From: Anaerolineaceae bacterium UBA1415
GTDB taxonomy: Bacteria; Chloroflexota; Anaerolineae; Anaerolineales; Anaerolineaceae
Assembly: GCA_002305635.1 (NCBI GenBank)
Contig: DBPR01000025.1
Coordinates: forward strand, 335 to 32,266
Direction of reading: 5' to 3'
DNA length: 31,932 nucleotides
This document shows positions 23,784 to 31,932 of this stretch, one piece after another. A program made the position numbers and the translations under genes. The notes below the pieces were generated by a model. It was not told where the DNA came from, ran no database searches, and saw only the letters and a program-made list of their open reading frames with translations. Every line of letters begins with the position of its first letter. Position 1 is the stretch's first letter.

Positions 23784-23965
23784 AATAGTAGTAGGTCGAG
23801 ATTGAAGATATGCGGGCAAACCCGCATATCTTCAATCCGACGTCTTGCGATGAGCTTCAACCGAGAAGATAATAAAACGGTTGGGTAAACGTCGGACTGA
23901 CAGCGCACACGCCTGTGTGTGCCCTGCCAATACCTTTACGGGTACTTCGTCTCGACTACTGATAT
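23784..23965. repeat. family 2 intergenic element B (two modules)
   Basis: Ends match element A: AATAGTAGTAGGTCGAG on the left, TCTCGACTACTGATAT on the right. B1 (23784-23844, minus orientation) has lost the small hairpin but keeps a perfect 16-bp stem (23801-23816 with 23821-23836) and CCGACGTC. B2 (23888-23965, plus) begins ACGTCGG, has an imperfect hairpin around GCGCACAC/GTGTGTGC, and then the conserved AATACC-TTTACGGGTACTTCG end. It lies between the 3' end of the acyltransferase gene and the repressor promoter, and contains no gene. Confidence 0.8.
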
Positions 23966-23975
23966 GTTACCTGAT

Positions 23976-24839
23976 TCACCACCAGATCAGCCCGATGGCA
24001 TAGCCCAGGCTGTCCATTCGCTTCAAGGCCGCCCTTTGCAGGCTCGTGTTCTGTGGATATTCCGCCTTGGCGCGGAAACGCTTGCCGAAAATCCTCTCGA
24101 CCGCCTGGTCTCTGTTTTTCGAAACGCCAAGGATCTCAAAGAAATCCGCGAACGCCAATATTCGGCTACGCGCAGGCAAGAGCTCCCGCAAGCCCGGATA
24201 CAACAGCCAGGAATAACAGACAAAGGCTTCAAAAGCTTTGTCTGGAAAGACCTCCTTGAAAAAGTCTTTGGCAAGGGCAAAAGATTCTTTCACCTTACCC
24301 ACTTCGAGGTCTGTTCCCTTTTGGATATGCACATTCACCACCGGGCTGCCAGCTGGCAAGCGCGATTTCAATTCCTCGCGGTAGCGAAAACCCGGCTTTT
24401 TCCCCCAGATCTCATCCAAGTAGATCACTTCAAAAGGCTGAAACTGCAAAACGCCCAGTTTGAAAATATCTCCATAACTCAGGTGACGTAACCAGTTGCA
24501 ATCGCCCTTACTGAGACCGATTTTACCGTTTTTTGTATAATACAACCGCTGTCGCAGCGCGATATCACCGATCGTATCGCGGTAGATCTCTTCAGAAACG
24601 CCCAATTTCAGGTAGTTTTGCCGGATCTTGGTCAGTTTCCAGACTAAAACTGCCAGACGGCTCAGCGGCATCAGGCGGCAGATCGGAAAATCAGGATTCT
24701 CACCTTCATACGCCCTGCTCGCCAAAACCTCCATCCGCCCATAATTGCGCTGTGCGAAGCCCCTTAGCTCGATCCTGACATCCTCATCCAGGGCCAGATC
24801 GTCCAGATTTCTCTCGTAGGCTGCTATCTTATCTTTCAT
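23976..24839 (-). CDS. GNAT_C-type acyltransferase domain protein
   Basis: About 287 residues, resembling the two-part acyltransferase family with an N-terminal helical NAT_N-like domain and a C-terminal GNAT_C domain (formerly DUF5596/DUF5597). Supporting features are the middle region LSKGDCNWLRHLSYGDIFKLG and, in the C-terminal part, VVNVHIQKGTDLEVGKVKES, FFKEVFPDKAF and CYSWLLYPGLRELLPARS. The substrate is unknown. Start choice is uncertain: ATG 24839 is preferred, but TTG 24854 is in frame and neither has a strong ribosome-binding site. It follows murJ closely and may share its transcript. The 3' end runs into repeat element B. Confidence 0.75.
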   Translation of the reverse strand: MKDKIAAYERNLDDLALDEDVRIELRGFAQRNYGRMEVLASRAYEGENPDFPICRLMPLSRLAVLVWKLTKIRQNYLKLGVSEEIYRDTIGDIALRQRLYYTKNGKIGLSKGDCNWLRHLSYGDIFKLGVLQFQPFEVIYLDEIWGKKPGFRYREELKSRLPAGSPVVNVHIQKGTDLEVGKVKESFALAKDFFKEVFPDKAFEAFVCYSWLLYPGLRELLPARSRILAFADFFEILGVSKNRDQAVERIFGKRFRAKAEYPQNTSLQRAALKRMDSLGYAIGLIWW

Positions 24840-24876
24840 CGACTTGTACACCAACTGGTGACTACTGACAATATTT

Positions 24877-26550
24877 TCAACCCTTGGCTGCCAGTTTTCC
24901 TTTGATCCGGGCGATCACAGATCGTAATTCAGGCACTTTCAACAGCCAAAGCATGGCAAAATAGACCAAAGCGCCCAGACCCGCTCCCAAAGCCAGGACG
25001 ATCAGCTGATTTCGCTGCCCAAACACCCTCATCCAGCCAAACAGCACAGCGCTCATAACTCCGCTGGCAGCCAAAGCCTTCAGCGCTGAACGCAAAATTC
25101 GCCCACCTTCGATCCCCTCATTGCGTTTGCGCAGGATCAGCAGCAAAGCCAGGCATTCCACCGCGGTCGCGAAACTGTTTGCCAGTGCCAGGCCGCCCAA
25201 CCGCAGCCTTCCCAGCCGTCCAAAAAGAAATGAAAAAGCAAAGGACAGCAAAATATTGCCCGTCATGGCGATCACACCGACCGTTACCGGCGTCCTGGTA
25301 TCGTGCATGGCATAAAAAGCGCGGCTCAGCACCTCCACCAGGCTATGTCCGGTCAGCCCGATCGCGTACCAAAGCAAAGCCCAGGCGACCATCTCAGTGG
25401 AATGCGCGTCGAAGCTTCCCCGTTCATACAAAACCCGAATGAGTGGGATCCGCAAGGCGATCAAACCAACCGTAGCCGGCAGCGCCAGAAGCAGCATCGC
25501 CCGTAAAATGCCAGCCAGTGTCCTGCGAAATTCATCCTTGTGCCCCAACTCGACCTGCGCTGAAAGCGTCGGTAACGAGGCGATCCCAGCCGATTGGGCG
25601 ATGGCTGCCTGCGGCATGAGCATCAGCGTGAATGCCCAGGTCAGCGCGCTGGCCGAGCCCTCACCCAGCGACAGACCTATGATGGTGTTGGCGACAAAAT
25701 TCAGCTGCACCACGCCTGCCCCGATAACGCGAGGCAGCATTAGTTTCAACACCCGCCGAACAGCCTGATCCTTAAACCAGACCATGCGATCATAAAAGCG
25801 ATCAGGCAAACGGAAAAGGCTGGGGAGCTGCAATAACCAATGCCCCAAAGCGCCCAGAACAGCGCCGATCGCCAGCCGTTCGATCCCCAGAGACTCCGGC
25901 AGAAGCAAGGTGCCAGCCATCAAGCCAAGCGAATACATCGCAGGCGCAAGCGCTGGCCACAAAAAGACCTGATGCGCGTTGAGCATGCCCATGACCAGAC
26001 CGCTCATGCCAAAAATGATTACGGTTGGCAGCATGACGCGTAAAAGCTTTACCGTCAGCTCGACCTGACCCGGGTTGCCATGCGCCAGCGCGAACAAGCC
26101 ATATTCAACGATCTGCGGCGCGAAAGCCCACATGACCAGCGTAACCAGGATCAAAATTACGATGATGGTGTTCAAAACACCGGATGCCAGCTTCCAGGCG
26201 GCCTTTTTGTCACCGCGGGTCAACATCCCGGTGAACATCGGGATAAAAGCCGATCCGAGAGCGCCGCCAGCGGTCAGATTGAAAAGCAATTCGGTCACGC
26301 GATTGGCCGCGTTATAGGAGTCCAGTTCAGGACTGGTGCCGAAAGCGCGCGAGATGACCATCCCACGCACAACGCCGACCAGCGTGCTGAAGATATAAGC
26401 GATCATCACGATGCTTGCCGCCCGCGCGATCTGGCTGTTGGCTGTCTCCTCTTTTGTTTTCGCTGTCGGCAAAGGGCAAACCATCTCCGATTTTTGAGAA
26501 AAATTGTCTACAGTCAGTTCTTCGCTTTCCTGCTGAAAGTTATCTGTCAT
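24877..26550 (-). CDS. murJ: lipid II flippase MurJ
   Basis: Moves lipid II across the cytoplasmic membrane for peptidoglycan synthesis. It has 557 residues and about 14 membrane helices after a hydrophilic 40-residue N-terminal extension rich in Glu and Ser. Family signatures include FGTSPELDSYNAANRVTELL, NLTAGGALGSAFIPMF, and the central PRVIGAGVVQLNFVANTIIG; RAFYAMHDTRTPVTVG is the typical MviN motif. An AGGA site lies 9 nt before the ATG. Its gene products link functionally to the mre-rodA operon elsewhere in the window. Confidence 0.93.
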   Translation of the reverse strand: MTDNFQQESEELTVDNFSQKSEMVCPLPTAKTKEETANSQIARAASIVMIAYIFSTLVGVVRGMVISRAFGTSPELDSYNAANRVTELLFNLTAGGALGSAFIPMFTGMLTRGDKKAAWKLASGVLNTIIVILILVTLVMWAFAPQIVEYGLFALAHGNPGQVELTVKLLRVMLPTVIIFGMSGLVMGMLNAHQVFLWPALAPAMYSLGLMAGTLLLPESLGIERLAIGAVLGALGHWLLQLPSLFRLPDRFYDRMVWFKDQAVRRVLKLMLPRVIGAGVVQLNFVANTIIGLSLGEGSASALTWAFTLMLMPQAAIAQSAGIASLPTLSAQVELGHKDEFRRTLAGILRAMLLLALPATVGLIALRIPLIRVLYERGSFDAHSTEMVAWALLWYAIGLTGHSLVEVLSRAFYAMHDTRTPVTVGVIAMTGNILLSFAFSFLFGRLGRLRLGGLALANSFATAVECLALLLILRKRNEGIEGGRILRSALKALAASGVMSAVLFGWMRVFGQRNQLIVLALGAGLGALVYFAMLWLLKVPELRSVIARIKGKLAAKG

Positions 26551-26609
26551 CCAATCATCCTACCTGTTCATCACGCGAACCAATCCAACACGCGTTTCCG
26601 AATGAATCG

Positions 26610-28079
26610 CTACTTTTCTCCGTTCTTCCTCAAAAACAGCTTTGCTTCTTCCCAGAGCGCGTCCAGTTCTTCAAAGCTCATCTCCTCCAGATGTTTCCCT
26701 TGTTTTGCGGCGCTATCTTCCAAATAAGCAAATCTTTTTCTAAAGCGATTATTTGTTTCCCTGAGCGCCATTTCCGGGTCAACATCCAGCCAGCGGATCA
26801 GGTTGACGACCGCGAAAAGCACGTCACCAGCCTCAGATTGTCTTTCCGCGTCCGTTTCAGCTTCCTTTAGCTCCTGTAATTCTTCGTGGATCTTGGCGAC
26901 CACCGGTTCGATCGTTTGCCAGTCAAAGCCAACCCGTTTGGCGCGGCGTTGGATCTCATCCGCCTGGCTCAGCGCTGGCAGGGCGGCTGGCAGGCCGTCC
27001 AACATGCTTTTACGCTCCTCACCCTTCTTTTTGCGTTCTTCCGCCTTGATCTGTTCCCAGTTGGTCAAAACATCATCCACGCCATTGACTTTCAACTGCT
27101 TAAAGACATGCGGATGCCTGCGGACGATCTTGTTGCTGATCCCAGCTAAAATATCAGTCATGTTAAAATCGCAATTCTCGGTCGCGATCTGGGCATGCAA
27201 AACAATTTGCAAAAGCAGATCCCCCAACTCTTCCTGCAGGTGATCGGGGTCTTCCTCATCCAGCGCTTCCAGCACCTCATAGCTCTCCTGCAAAAGATGC
27301 GAGCGCAAACTCAAATGCGTCTGCTCCCGATCCCAGGGGCAGCCGTCCGGCGCGCGCAAACGGGCAATGATCTGTTGAAAATCCTCAAATCCGCGTCCGT
27401 TTTCCCGCGCGGGCAGATACAAGGTGCTCATAACACCTGTGTGCAGGGACTGATCCAACTCGTACAATGGGATTTCTTCAACGATCTCATCCACCATCCC
27501 GGCATTATGCACCAATTTCACCGGAAACTCATCCGGGTAATTGTTCATCAGCGTCAGTTTCAGTTCCGTCAATTCCAACTCGCTCGGTAGATTTGAAATC
27601 AAAGCAGGCATTGAAGGGGGAAAGAAAGGTATTTCGACCTTAAGAAGCTGCGACGCATCCGCAATGACGACGCGATCACTCAGATCCAGGCCCAATGCTG
27701 AAGCAACTGGCTCAAGATAGCTCAACCCATCGATCACGCGAATCAGGATATCGGTTTCTGACACCAACTCCATTAACTTTTTGACCAGTGGTTCACCGAT
27801 GAAAGGGCTCCCAGGCACCGCGAAGGTCAGTTCCCCGCGTTCCTTCGCGATCTTGATCATTCGTCGCGCCAGACTCACTTCAGTTTCTTCCAGATCTTCG
27901 CTTTCAGCAAAATTCTCATCAAAACTGCTCACCTGCACGTTCTCAGGCAGTTCAGAAAAAACCGGATGATACTTTGTTCGTGCCAGAACAATCGGGCAAT
28001 TGCTCAGCCACTCCCAGGCTTCTTTGGTCAGACTGTTGATCCCTGCTGGCCCAAGTCCAACGATTGTAATTCCACTCAT
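26610..28079 (-). CDS. mazG: tetrapyrrole methylase-like / MazG nucleotide pyrophosphohydrolase fusion (YabN-like)
   Basis: A 489-residue fusion. Residues 1-220 form an SAM-dependent tetrapyrrole (corrin/porphyrin) methylase-like domain beginning ITIVGLGPAGINSLT, with GELTFAVPGSPFIGE. The second part is a full MazG NTP pyrophosphohydrolase starting LRAPDGCPWDREQTHLSL. Metal-binding acidic helices are seen in LLQESYEVLEAL and LQEELGDLLLQ, with a second MazG half ending near VNLIRWLDVDPEMALRETN. MazG removes abnormal or surplus NTPs; the methylase role in such fusions is unclear. An AAGGA site lies about 5 nt before the ATG. murJ follows after 59 nt. Confidence 0.93.
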   Translation of the reverse strand: MSGITIVGLGPAGINSLTKEAWEWLSNCPIVLARTKYHPVFSELPENVQVSSFDENFAESEDLEETEVSLARRMIKIAKERGELTFAVPGSPFIGEPLVKKLMELVSETDILIRVIDGLSYLEPVASALGLDLSDRVVIADASQLLKVEIPFFPPSMPALISNLPSELELTELKLTLMNNYPDEFPVKLVHNAGMVDEIVEEIPLYELDQSLHTGVMSTLYLPARENGRGFEDFQQIIARLRAPDGCPWDREQTHLSLRSHLLQESYEVLEALDEEDPDHLQEELGDLLLQIVLHAQIATENCDFNMTDILAGISNKIVRRHPHVFKQLKVNGVDDVLTNWEQIKAEERKKKGEERKSMLDGLPAALPALSQADEIQRRAKRVGFDWQTIEPVVAKIHEELQELKEAETDAERQSEAGDVLFAVVNLIRWLDVDPEMALRETNNRFRKRFAYLEDSAAKQGKHLEEMSFEELDALWEEAKLFLRKNGEK

Positions 28080-28127
28080 GCATATCCTTTTCTCAGGAAG
28101 TGTGGACTTCCACTGAGAGTATAAAAA

Positions 28128-28157
28128 TCAAAGGCTGCCCAACAAGGGACAGCCTCT
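28128..28157 (-). terminator. terminator of the rpsD-rpsI cluster
   Basis: On the minus strand, AGAGGCTGTCCC pairs with GGGCAGCCTT around a TTGTT loop (one bulged T), followed by TGATTTTTAT. It lies about 50 nt after the rpsI stop. A second small hairpin (28092-28120) sits between it and the mazG ribosome-binding site. Confidence 0.8.
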
Positions 28158-28208
28158 TGATTGTATCGCAAATTTTCTTTCCCTGACCCAAAAGGGCAGG
28201 CTCGTCCA

Positions 28209-28601
28209 CTAACGCTTGGTGTAAGTAGGAGCCTTACGGGCGCGTTTGAGACCTGGCTTCTTGCGTTCCTTAACACGTGCGTCGCGCGTCAAAAGACCAT
28301 GCTGGCGCATAACACCGCGCAGACCTTCGTCCATCGCGACCAAAGCGCGCGCCAGACCAAGTTTGACAGCGTCACGCTGACCGCTGACTCCGCCGCCTTC
28401 GACCTTGACAGTCACATCAAAGGATTCCACCGGGCGTCCGGTTGCTTCCAATGCGCCTAAAATGGCAGGAGCGTCGCCTGTGCGAGGGAAATATTCGACC
28501 AGTTCCTTGTCGTTTACGGTGAATACGCCGGTGCCTTCGTAAACACGAACCCGGGCGGTACTCTCTTTGCGTCGACCAGTTGCTTCAGTATATTGTGCCA
28601 T
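28209..28601 (-). CDS. rpsI: 30S ribosomal protein S9
   Basis: 130 residues, the usual size. S9 signatures are TGRRKESTARVRVYEGTG at the N-terminus, GGGVSGQRDAVKLGLARAL in the middle, and the conserved basic C-terminal tail LKRARKAPTYTKR, which reaches the P-site tRNA in the ribosome. It lies 12 nt after rplM with a GAGGAA ribosome-binding site. Last gene of the cluster. Confidence 0.97.
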   Translation of the reverse strand: MAQYTEATGRRKESTARVRVYEGTGVFTVNDKELVEYFPRTGDAPAILGALEATGRPVESFDVTVKVEGGGVSGQRDAVKLGLARALVAMDEGLRGVMRQHGLLTRDARVKERKKPGLKRARKAPTYTKR

Positions 28602-28613
28602 AATTCCTCTTCA

Positions 28614-29045
28614 TTACTCCATTTCAAAAGGCTTGGGTTCCTGCGCCTGATGGGGGTGTTCAGGACCAGCATAAACCTTGAGATTGTCCATATAGCGCTC
28701 AGTCAGGCGATTCTTGGGCAGCATGCCGCACACCGCGAAACGAATAACGCGGTCGGGGAATTTCTCGAGTTGACGGGTATAGTCGATCTCGTGCAGCCCT
28801 CCCGGATAGCCGGAGTGACGGTAATAAATTTTTTCTTTAACACGGGTTGGGTGAACCACGATCTTTTCAGCGTTCACAACAACCACATGATCACCCAACA
28901 CTACACCGGGGGTAAAATCGGGGCGGTGTTTGCCGACCAGCACTTCGGCGATTTTGGTCGCCAGGCGGCCAAGGGATTTACCTGCAGCGTCCACCACATA
29001 CCACTCGCCGGTAACATTTCCTTTAGGATAATATGTTTTTTCCAC
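28614..29045 (-). CDS. rplM: 50S ribosomal protein L13
   Basis: An early-assembly protein of the 50S subunit. I place the start at GTG 29045, giving 143 residues as in other L13 proteins (about 142). GGAG lies 9 nt upstream and the conserved N-terminus (EKTYYPKGNVTGEWYVVDA) follows directly. The open frame extends 75 nt further upstream, but that stretch overlaps the end of truA and encodes nothing L13-like. Signatures include GKSLGRLATKIAEVLVGKH, YYRHSGYPGGL and AVCGMLPKNRL. Confidence 0.96.
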   Translation of the reverse strand: MEKTYYPKGNVTGEWYVVDAAGKSLGRLATKIAEVLVGKHRPDFTPGVVLGDHVVVVNAEKIVVHPTRVKEKIYYRHSGYPGGLHEIDYTRQLEKFPDRVIRFAVCGMLPKNRLTERYMDNLKVYAGPEHPHQAQEPKPFEME

Positions 29046-29046
29046 T

Positions 29047-29850
29047 TTAACATTCTCCGTTTTCAAAATACACCCCGGCATTTTGCCCGGGCAAACTGTT
29101 TTCTTCTCCATCCTCAGCATAGCGCACCTCGACCAGGGTCAATCCCCTGGCAGGTGCCAAAGCCACGATCCCTGTCTGACCGTCCCGAAGTCCCGTCTCA
29201 ATGATCGAAACCGGAACCTCACCCAGACCGACCTTGACCAGAACAAAAACGATCCGGCGCACCATGTGGTACAAAAAAGCGTTGCCGGTAATGGTAAATT
29301 CCATTTCATCGGCGCTGGTTTGCACCCATCTGGCCTCTTCGATCCTTCTGATCGTCGTGCCGTTTTCCGAGACTGCTCTGCCAAAGACCTGAAAATCGTG
29401 TTCTCCGATCAGGTCTGCCGCGGCCTGGTTCATCAACCCCAAATCTGGGAGAGCATCCAGCCGCCAGGCAAAGCGGTCCCGCAAAGGATCACGCACAGGG
29501 TTGCTATAGAGCTTGTAATGATAAATGCGTGCCAGCGCGTCGTAACGGGGGTGGAATTCCGCGCCGCACAGCTCCAGTCTCTGAACCTGGATATCGTCAG
29601 GCAAATTGGCGTTCAGCGCCTTTAGCAGCTTCAGATCAGCGTGCTTCCAGTCAAACTGAAAGCTGATCACCTGACCGCTGGCATGTACGCCGGTATCGGT
29701 CCGGCCTGCGGTCAGAATGCTTCTGCCCTGCCAGCCCAGCGTTCTCAAGGCGTCTTCAAAAACGCCTTGTACGCTGTTTTTACCGATCTGCCTCTGAAAG
29801 CCGCTATAGTTTGTGCCTTCGTATGCGAGGATAAGTTTGTAATGTGCCAT
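29047..29850 (-). CDS. truA: tRNA pseudouridine synthase A
   Basis: Converts uridines 38-40 in the tRNA anticodon arm to pseudouridine. The catalytic aspartate is Asp52 in AGRTDTGVHASGQ. Other family motifs are YEGTNYSGFQRQ, FHPRYDALARIYHYKL and the C-terminal NAFLYHMVRRIVFVLVKVG. Length of 267 residues is normal. It lies between rplQ and rplM, a common arrangement, and ends one base before the rplM start. Confidence 0.96.
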   Translation of the reverse strand: MAHYKLILAYEGTNYSGFQRQIGKNSVQGVFEDALRTLGWQGRSILTAGRTDTGVHASGQVISFQFDWKHADLKLLKALNANLPDDIQVQRLELCGAEFHPRYDALARIYHYKLYSNPVRDPLRDRFAWRLDALPDLGLMNQAAADLIGEHDFQVFGRAVSENGTTIRRIEEARWVQTSADEMEFTITGNAFLYHMVRRIVFVLVKVGLGEVPVSIIETGLRDGQTGIVALAPARGLTLVEVRYAEDGEENSLPGQNAGVYFENGEC

Positions 29851-29889
29851 GCCTTTCGTACTTTCAAAAGGCCTAACGATATTGTCTTA

Positions 29890-30273
29890 CTATTCTGCCA
29901 CCAACTCGAGCACAACCATCTCGGCGTTATCGCCCTGACGGGGGCCCAATTTCAGCAAACGGGTATAGCCGCCCTTGCGGGATGTGAAACGAGGGGCGAT
30001 ATCGTCAAACAGTTTCTTGACGATCTCACCGCTGTTGTTTCCCAACTGGGCAGCAGCCGACCGGCGGGCATTGACCTGCAGAATTTCATCCTCTTTCAGG
30101 ACGTTTTTCGCTAGGGTGATCAATTTTTCAGCATCAGGCTGAATTGATTTTGCTTTCGCCAGCGTAGTTTTAATTTTTTCATGTTCAAATAATTGTTTAA
30201 TCATCGTCCGTCGCATGGAGGTGCGATGTCCCATATTGCGATTGAGACGATATCCTTTAATCTGGTGCCGCAT
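29890..30273 (-). CDS. rplQ: 50S ribosomal protein L17
   Basis: 127 residues with the L17 signatures MRHQIKGYRLNRNMGHRTSM, then MIKQLFEHEKIKTTLAKAK at the N-terminus and KGGYTRLLKLGPRQGDNAEM near the C-terminus. The ATG overlaps the rpoA stop by one base (TAATG), and GGAGAAAG precedes it inside rpoA. Confidence 0.97.
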   Translation of the reverse strand: MRHQIKGYRLNRNMGHRTSMRRTMIKQLFEHEKIKTTLAKAKSIQPDAEKLITLAKNVLKEDEILQVNARRSAAAQLGNNSGEIVKKLFDDIAPRFTSRKGGYTRLLKLGPRQGDNAEMVVLELVAE

Positions 30274-31241
30274 TATTCTTTCTCCACTTCTTCTTCCAGA
30301 TAGCCTTTTTCGATCATTTTGGCTTTCAGTTCGACCAGGCTCTTTTCACCGAAATTACGGATCGAGAGCATCGCGCCTTCGCCTTTTTCCAGGAGTTCCA
30401 GGACATCACCGACCGTTTCGATGCCAGTGCGTTTCAAGGCATTGAACACGCGGACGCCCAGTTCAAGCTGGTCGATCGAGGTTTCAATTTGTTCGCGTTT
30501 GACCACGGGGGCTTCAACTTCCACCGGCTCGATGGTTTTCGTCAGCATGTCTTCGCTGGTGCCGCTGATAATGCTCAACTGACGCATAAGAATGCGCGCC
30601 GAGTCGATCAGAGCCTTTTCAGGAGACAAAGTGCCATCCGTCCAGATTTCGAGCGTAAGACGGTCATAATCGGTGCTATGACCAACACGAGCGCTGGTAA
30701 TTTCCCAGTTTACGCGTCTTACAGGCGAAAAGATCGCATCAACCGGCAAAACGCCAATTGCCAGACGTGCATTACGGTCAGTAGCCGGGATGTAACCACG
30801 ACCAGCTTCAACCGTCATATCCATCTCGACATGGGCGTTGGCCTCATTGATGCTGAAAAGGTAGAGTTCGGGGTTAACGATCTCCACCTCCGGAGGGCAG
30901 ACGATATCTGCGCCAGTGATGGTGCCAGGGCCTTTTACATCCAGATGAATGCTGGCTGATTCAACATTGTGCAGCTTGAAGCGCAGCAATTTGATCTGCA
31001 GCATCACCTGAATGACGTCTTCGCGTACGCCTTCGATTGTACTGAACTCGTGCATCACATCTGTAATATGCACGGATGTGACAGCGGCACCGTCCAATGA
31101 AGACAGCAGTGTACGGCGAAGAGCATTGCCGAGGGTAACGCCATAGCCGCGTTCCAACGGGCTGATGGTGAATTTACCATAATCGCGCGACTCTTCTGTG
31201 CGCTCTATCTTTGGTGATACCATTTCCATTATTTTTGTCAC
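30273..31241 (-). CDS. rpoA: DNA-directed RNA polymerase alpha subunit
   Basis: Scaffold subunit that dimerises to begin RNA polymerase assembly. The N-terminal domain has the conserved GYGVTLGNALRRTLLSSL. A linker of about 20 residues leads to a C-terminal domain (ELGVRVFNALKRTGIETVGD, then IRNFGEKSLVELKAKM) that contacts activators and UP elements. The length of 322 residues is typical. The start is GTG 31241 with AGAGG 5 nt upstream; ATG codons at residues 5 and 7 are alternatives. Confidence 0.96.
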   Translation of the reverse strand: MTKIMEMVSPKIERTEESRDYGKFTISPLERGYGVTLGNALRRTLLSSLDGAAVTSVHITDVMHEFSTIEGVREDVIQVMLQIKLLRFKLHNVESASIHLDVKGPGTITGADIVCPPEVEIVNPELYLFSINEANAHVEMDMTVEAGRGYIPATDRNARLAIGVLPVDAIFSPVRRVNWEITSARVGHSTDYDRLTLEIWTDGTLSPEKALIDSARILMRQLSIISGTSEDMLTKTIEPVEVEAPVVKREQIETSIDQLELGVRVFNALKRTGIETVGDVLELLEKGEGAMLSIRNFGEKSLVELKAKMIEKGYLEEEVEKE

Positions 31242-31293
31242 GTTTACCTCTGTTCAGTCTAACTTCAAGGGAAAGACTGTACTATTCTACTGA

Positions 31294-31932
31294 TTAGCGG
31301 GAATAGTATTCAACGATCAGCTGTTCGTTGAGATTTCCGTCGATTTCAGAACGTTCCGGTGTGCGCAACATGCGACCGCTCAGGTTGGTCAGATCACGAG
31401 CCAACCAGGTTGGTACCACACGACCTTCAGCTTCTTCCCGCAGGTGCTTAAAGTAGGCATTATCCCGTGAGCTTTCCTTAACGCTGATGACATCATCCAC
31501 CAAAATACGATAGGAGGGGATGTCAGCGCGCCTGCCATTGACCTGGAAGTGACCATGGGTCACCAGAATGCGAGCCTGTGCGCGACTGGCAGCAAAGCCC
31601 AGTCGGTAAACAACATTTGCCAGGCTGGTCTCGAGGATGGTCAGCAGGTTAGCACCGGTCTGACCGCGCATTGCCAGCGCCTGACCATAAAAACGGCGGA
31701 ATTGTCGTTCGTAAATGCCATAGATACGGCGGGCTTTTTGTTTGGCGCGCAGCTGCTTGCCATAGTCAGATTGGCGACCAGGGCGGGCAGCGCTCATCTT
31801 GCCATGCATACCGGGGGCATAAGCTCTTTTTTCAAATGCGCATTTCGGGGTATAACAGCGTGATCCTTTTAGGAAAAGTTTTTCGCCTTCCCGACGGCAT
31901 AATCGACAAACTGCTTCTGTATATCTTGCCAT
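31294..31932 (-). CDS. rpsD: 30S ribosomal protein S4
   Basis: Primary 16S rRNA-binding protein and, in several bacteria, a translational repressor of its operon. It is complete at 212 residues; the ATG is the last codon of the window, so its upstream region cannot be seen. The N-terminal zinc-binding cysteines are present (CRLC and, later, CYTPKC), so this is the zinc-containing form. The S4 RNA-binding domain lies at about 98-160 (NVVYRLGFAASRAQARILVTHG). Followed by rpoA after 52 nt. Confidence 0.97.
   Translation of the reverse strand: MARYTEAVCRLCRREGEKLFLKGSRCYTPKCAFEKRAYAPGMHGKMSAARPGRQSDYGKQLRAKQKARRIYGIYERQFRRFYGQALAMRGQTGANLLTILETSLANVVYRLGFAASRAQARILVTHGHFQVNGRRADIPSYRILVDDVISVKESSRDNAYFKHLREEAEGRVVPTWLARDLTNLSGRMLRTPERSEIDGNLNEQLIVEYYSR

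Noticed and set aside
26080..26727. 215-codon open frame on the plus strand
   Set aside because: Antisense to murJ and the end of mazG; no recognisable features.
29046..29120. N-terminal extension of L13
   Set aside because: The frame is open, but it overlaps truA, adds 25 unconserved residues and ignores the ribosome-binding site 9 nt before GTG 29045.

Overview
The window looks like a chromosomal segment of a Chloroflexota bacterium, most likely class Anaerolineae. This is an inference from gene content: a double-PH membrane protein, a QN-repeat secreted protein and a giant BlaR1-like sensor of types I associate with that group, plus UUG starts and a complete peptidoglycan/rod-shape gene set. 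No rRNA, tRNA, CRISPR array, transposase or prophage gene was found. Nearly all space is used by housekeeping genes. The accessory material sits in two repeat-rich zones.

Layout. 1-5716 (+): the 3' part of clpC, a membrane protein with a degenerate cyclic-nucleotide-binding domain and two PH-like halves, then def-recF (overlapping) and small membrane proteins. 5849-7243 (+): a secreted four-repeat protein with its own promoter and terminator. 7522-7788 (-): rpsT, starting with TTG. 7932-8555 (+): pcp. 8941-15315 (+): one tightly packed elongasome operon, mreB-mreC-mreD-pbp2-minC-rodA, which builds and positions the lateral wall. It is unusual in carrying a MinC-like gene without minD. 15316-16541: a DUF559 endonuclease-like gene embedded in at least five copies of a two-hairpin repeat (family 1). 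16542-18880 (+): xseA-xseB, a YuiD/PAP2-like membrane protein and a GNAT acetyltransferase.

18886-23965 is the most distinctive region. A BlaI-type repressor and a 1371-residue M56 (BlaR1-like) membrane protease form an operon under a consensus promoter with two repressor dyads. The locus is bracketed by two copies (A and B) of a second intergenic element (family 2). Its conserved ends surround long, perfect hairpins whose stem sequences differ from copy to copy. The sensor has no visible penicillin-binding motif and carries about 985 residues of unassigned extracytoplasmic sequence, so its signal is probably not a beta-lactam.

23976-31932 (-): a GNAT_C-type acyltransferase, murJ (lipid II flippase), a YabN-like MazG fusion, then the ribosomal/transcription cluster rpsD-rpoA-rplQ-truA-rplM-rpsI, read right to left and closed by a terminator after rpsI.

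Cross-cutting observations: three genes (pcp, DUF559, xseA) have a -10-like hexamer exactly 6 nt before ATG and no Shine-Dalgarno sequence, suggesting leaderless transcripts. The rpsT and rpsI terminators share the same 12-base stem arm.
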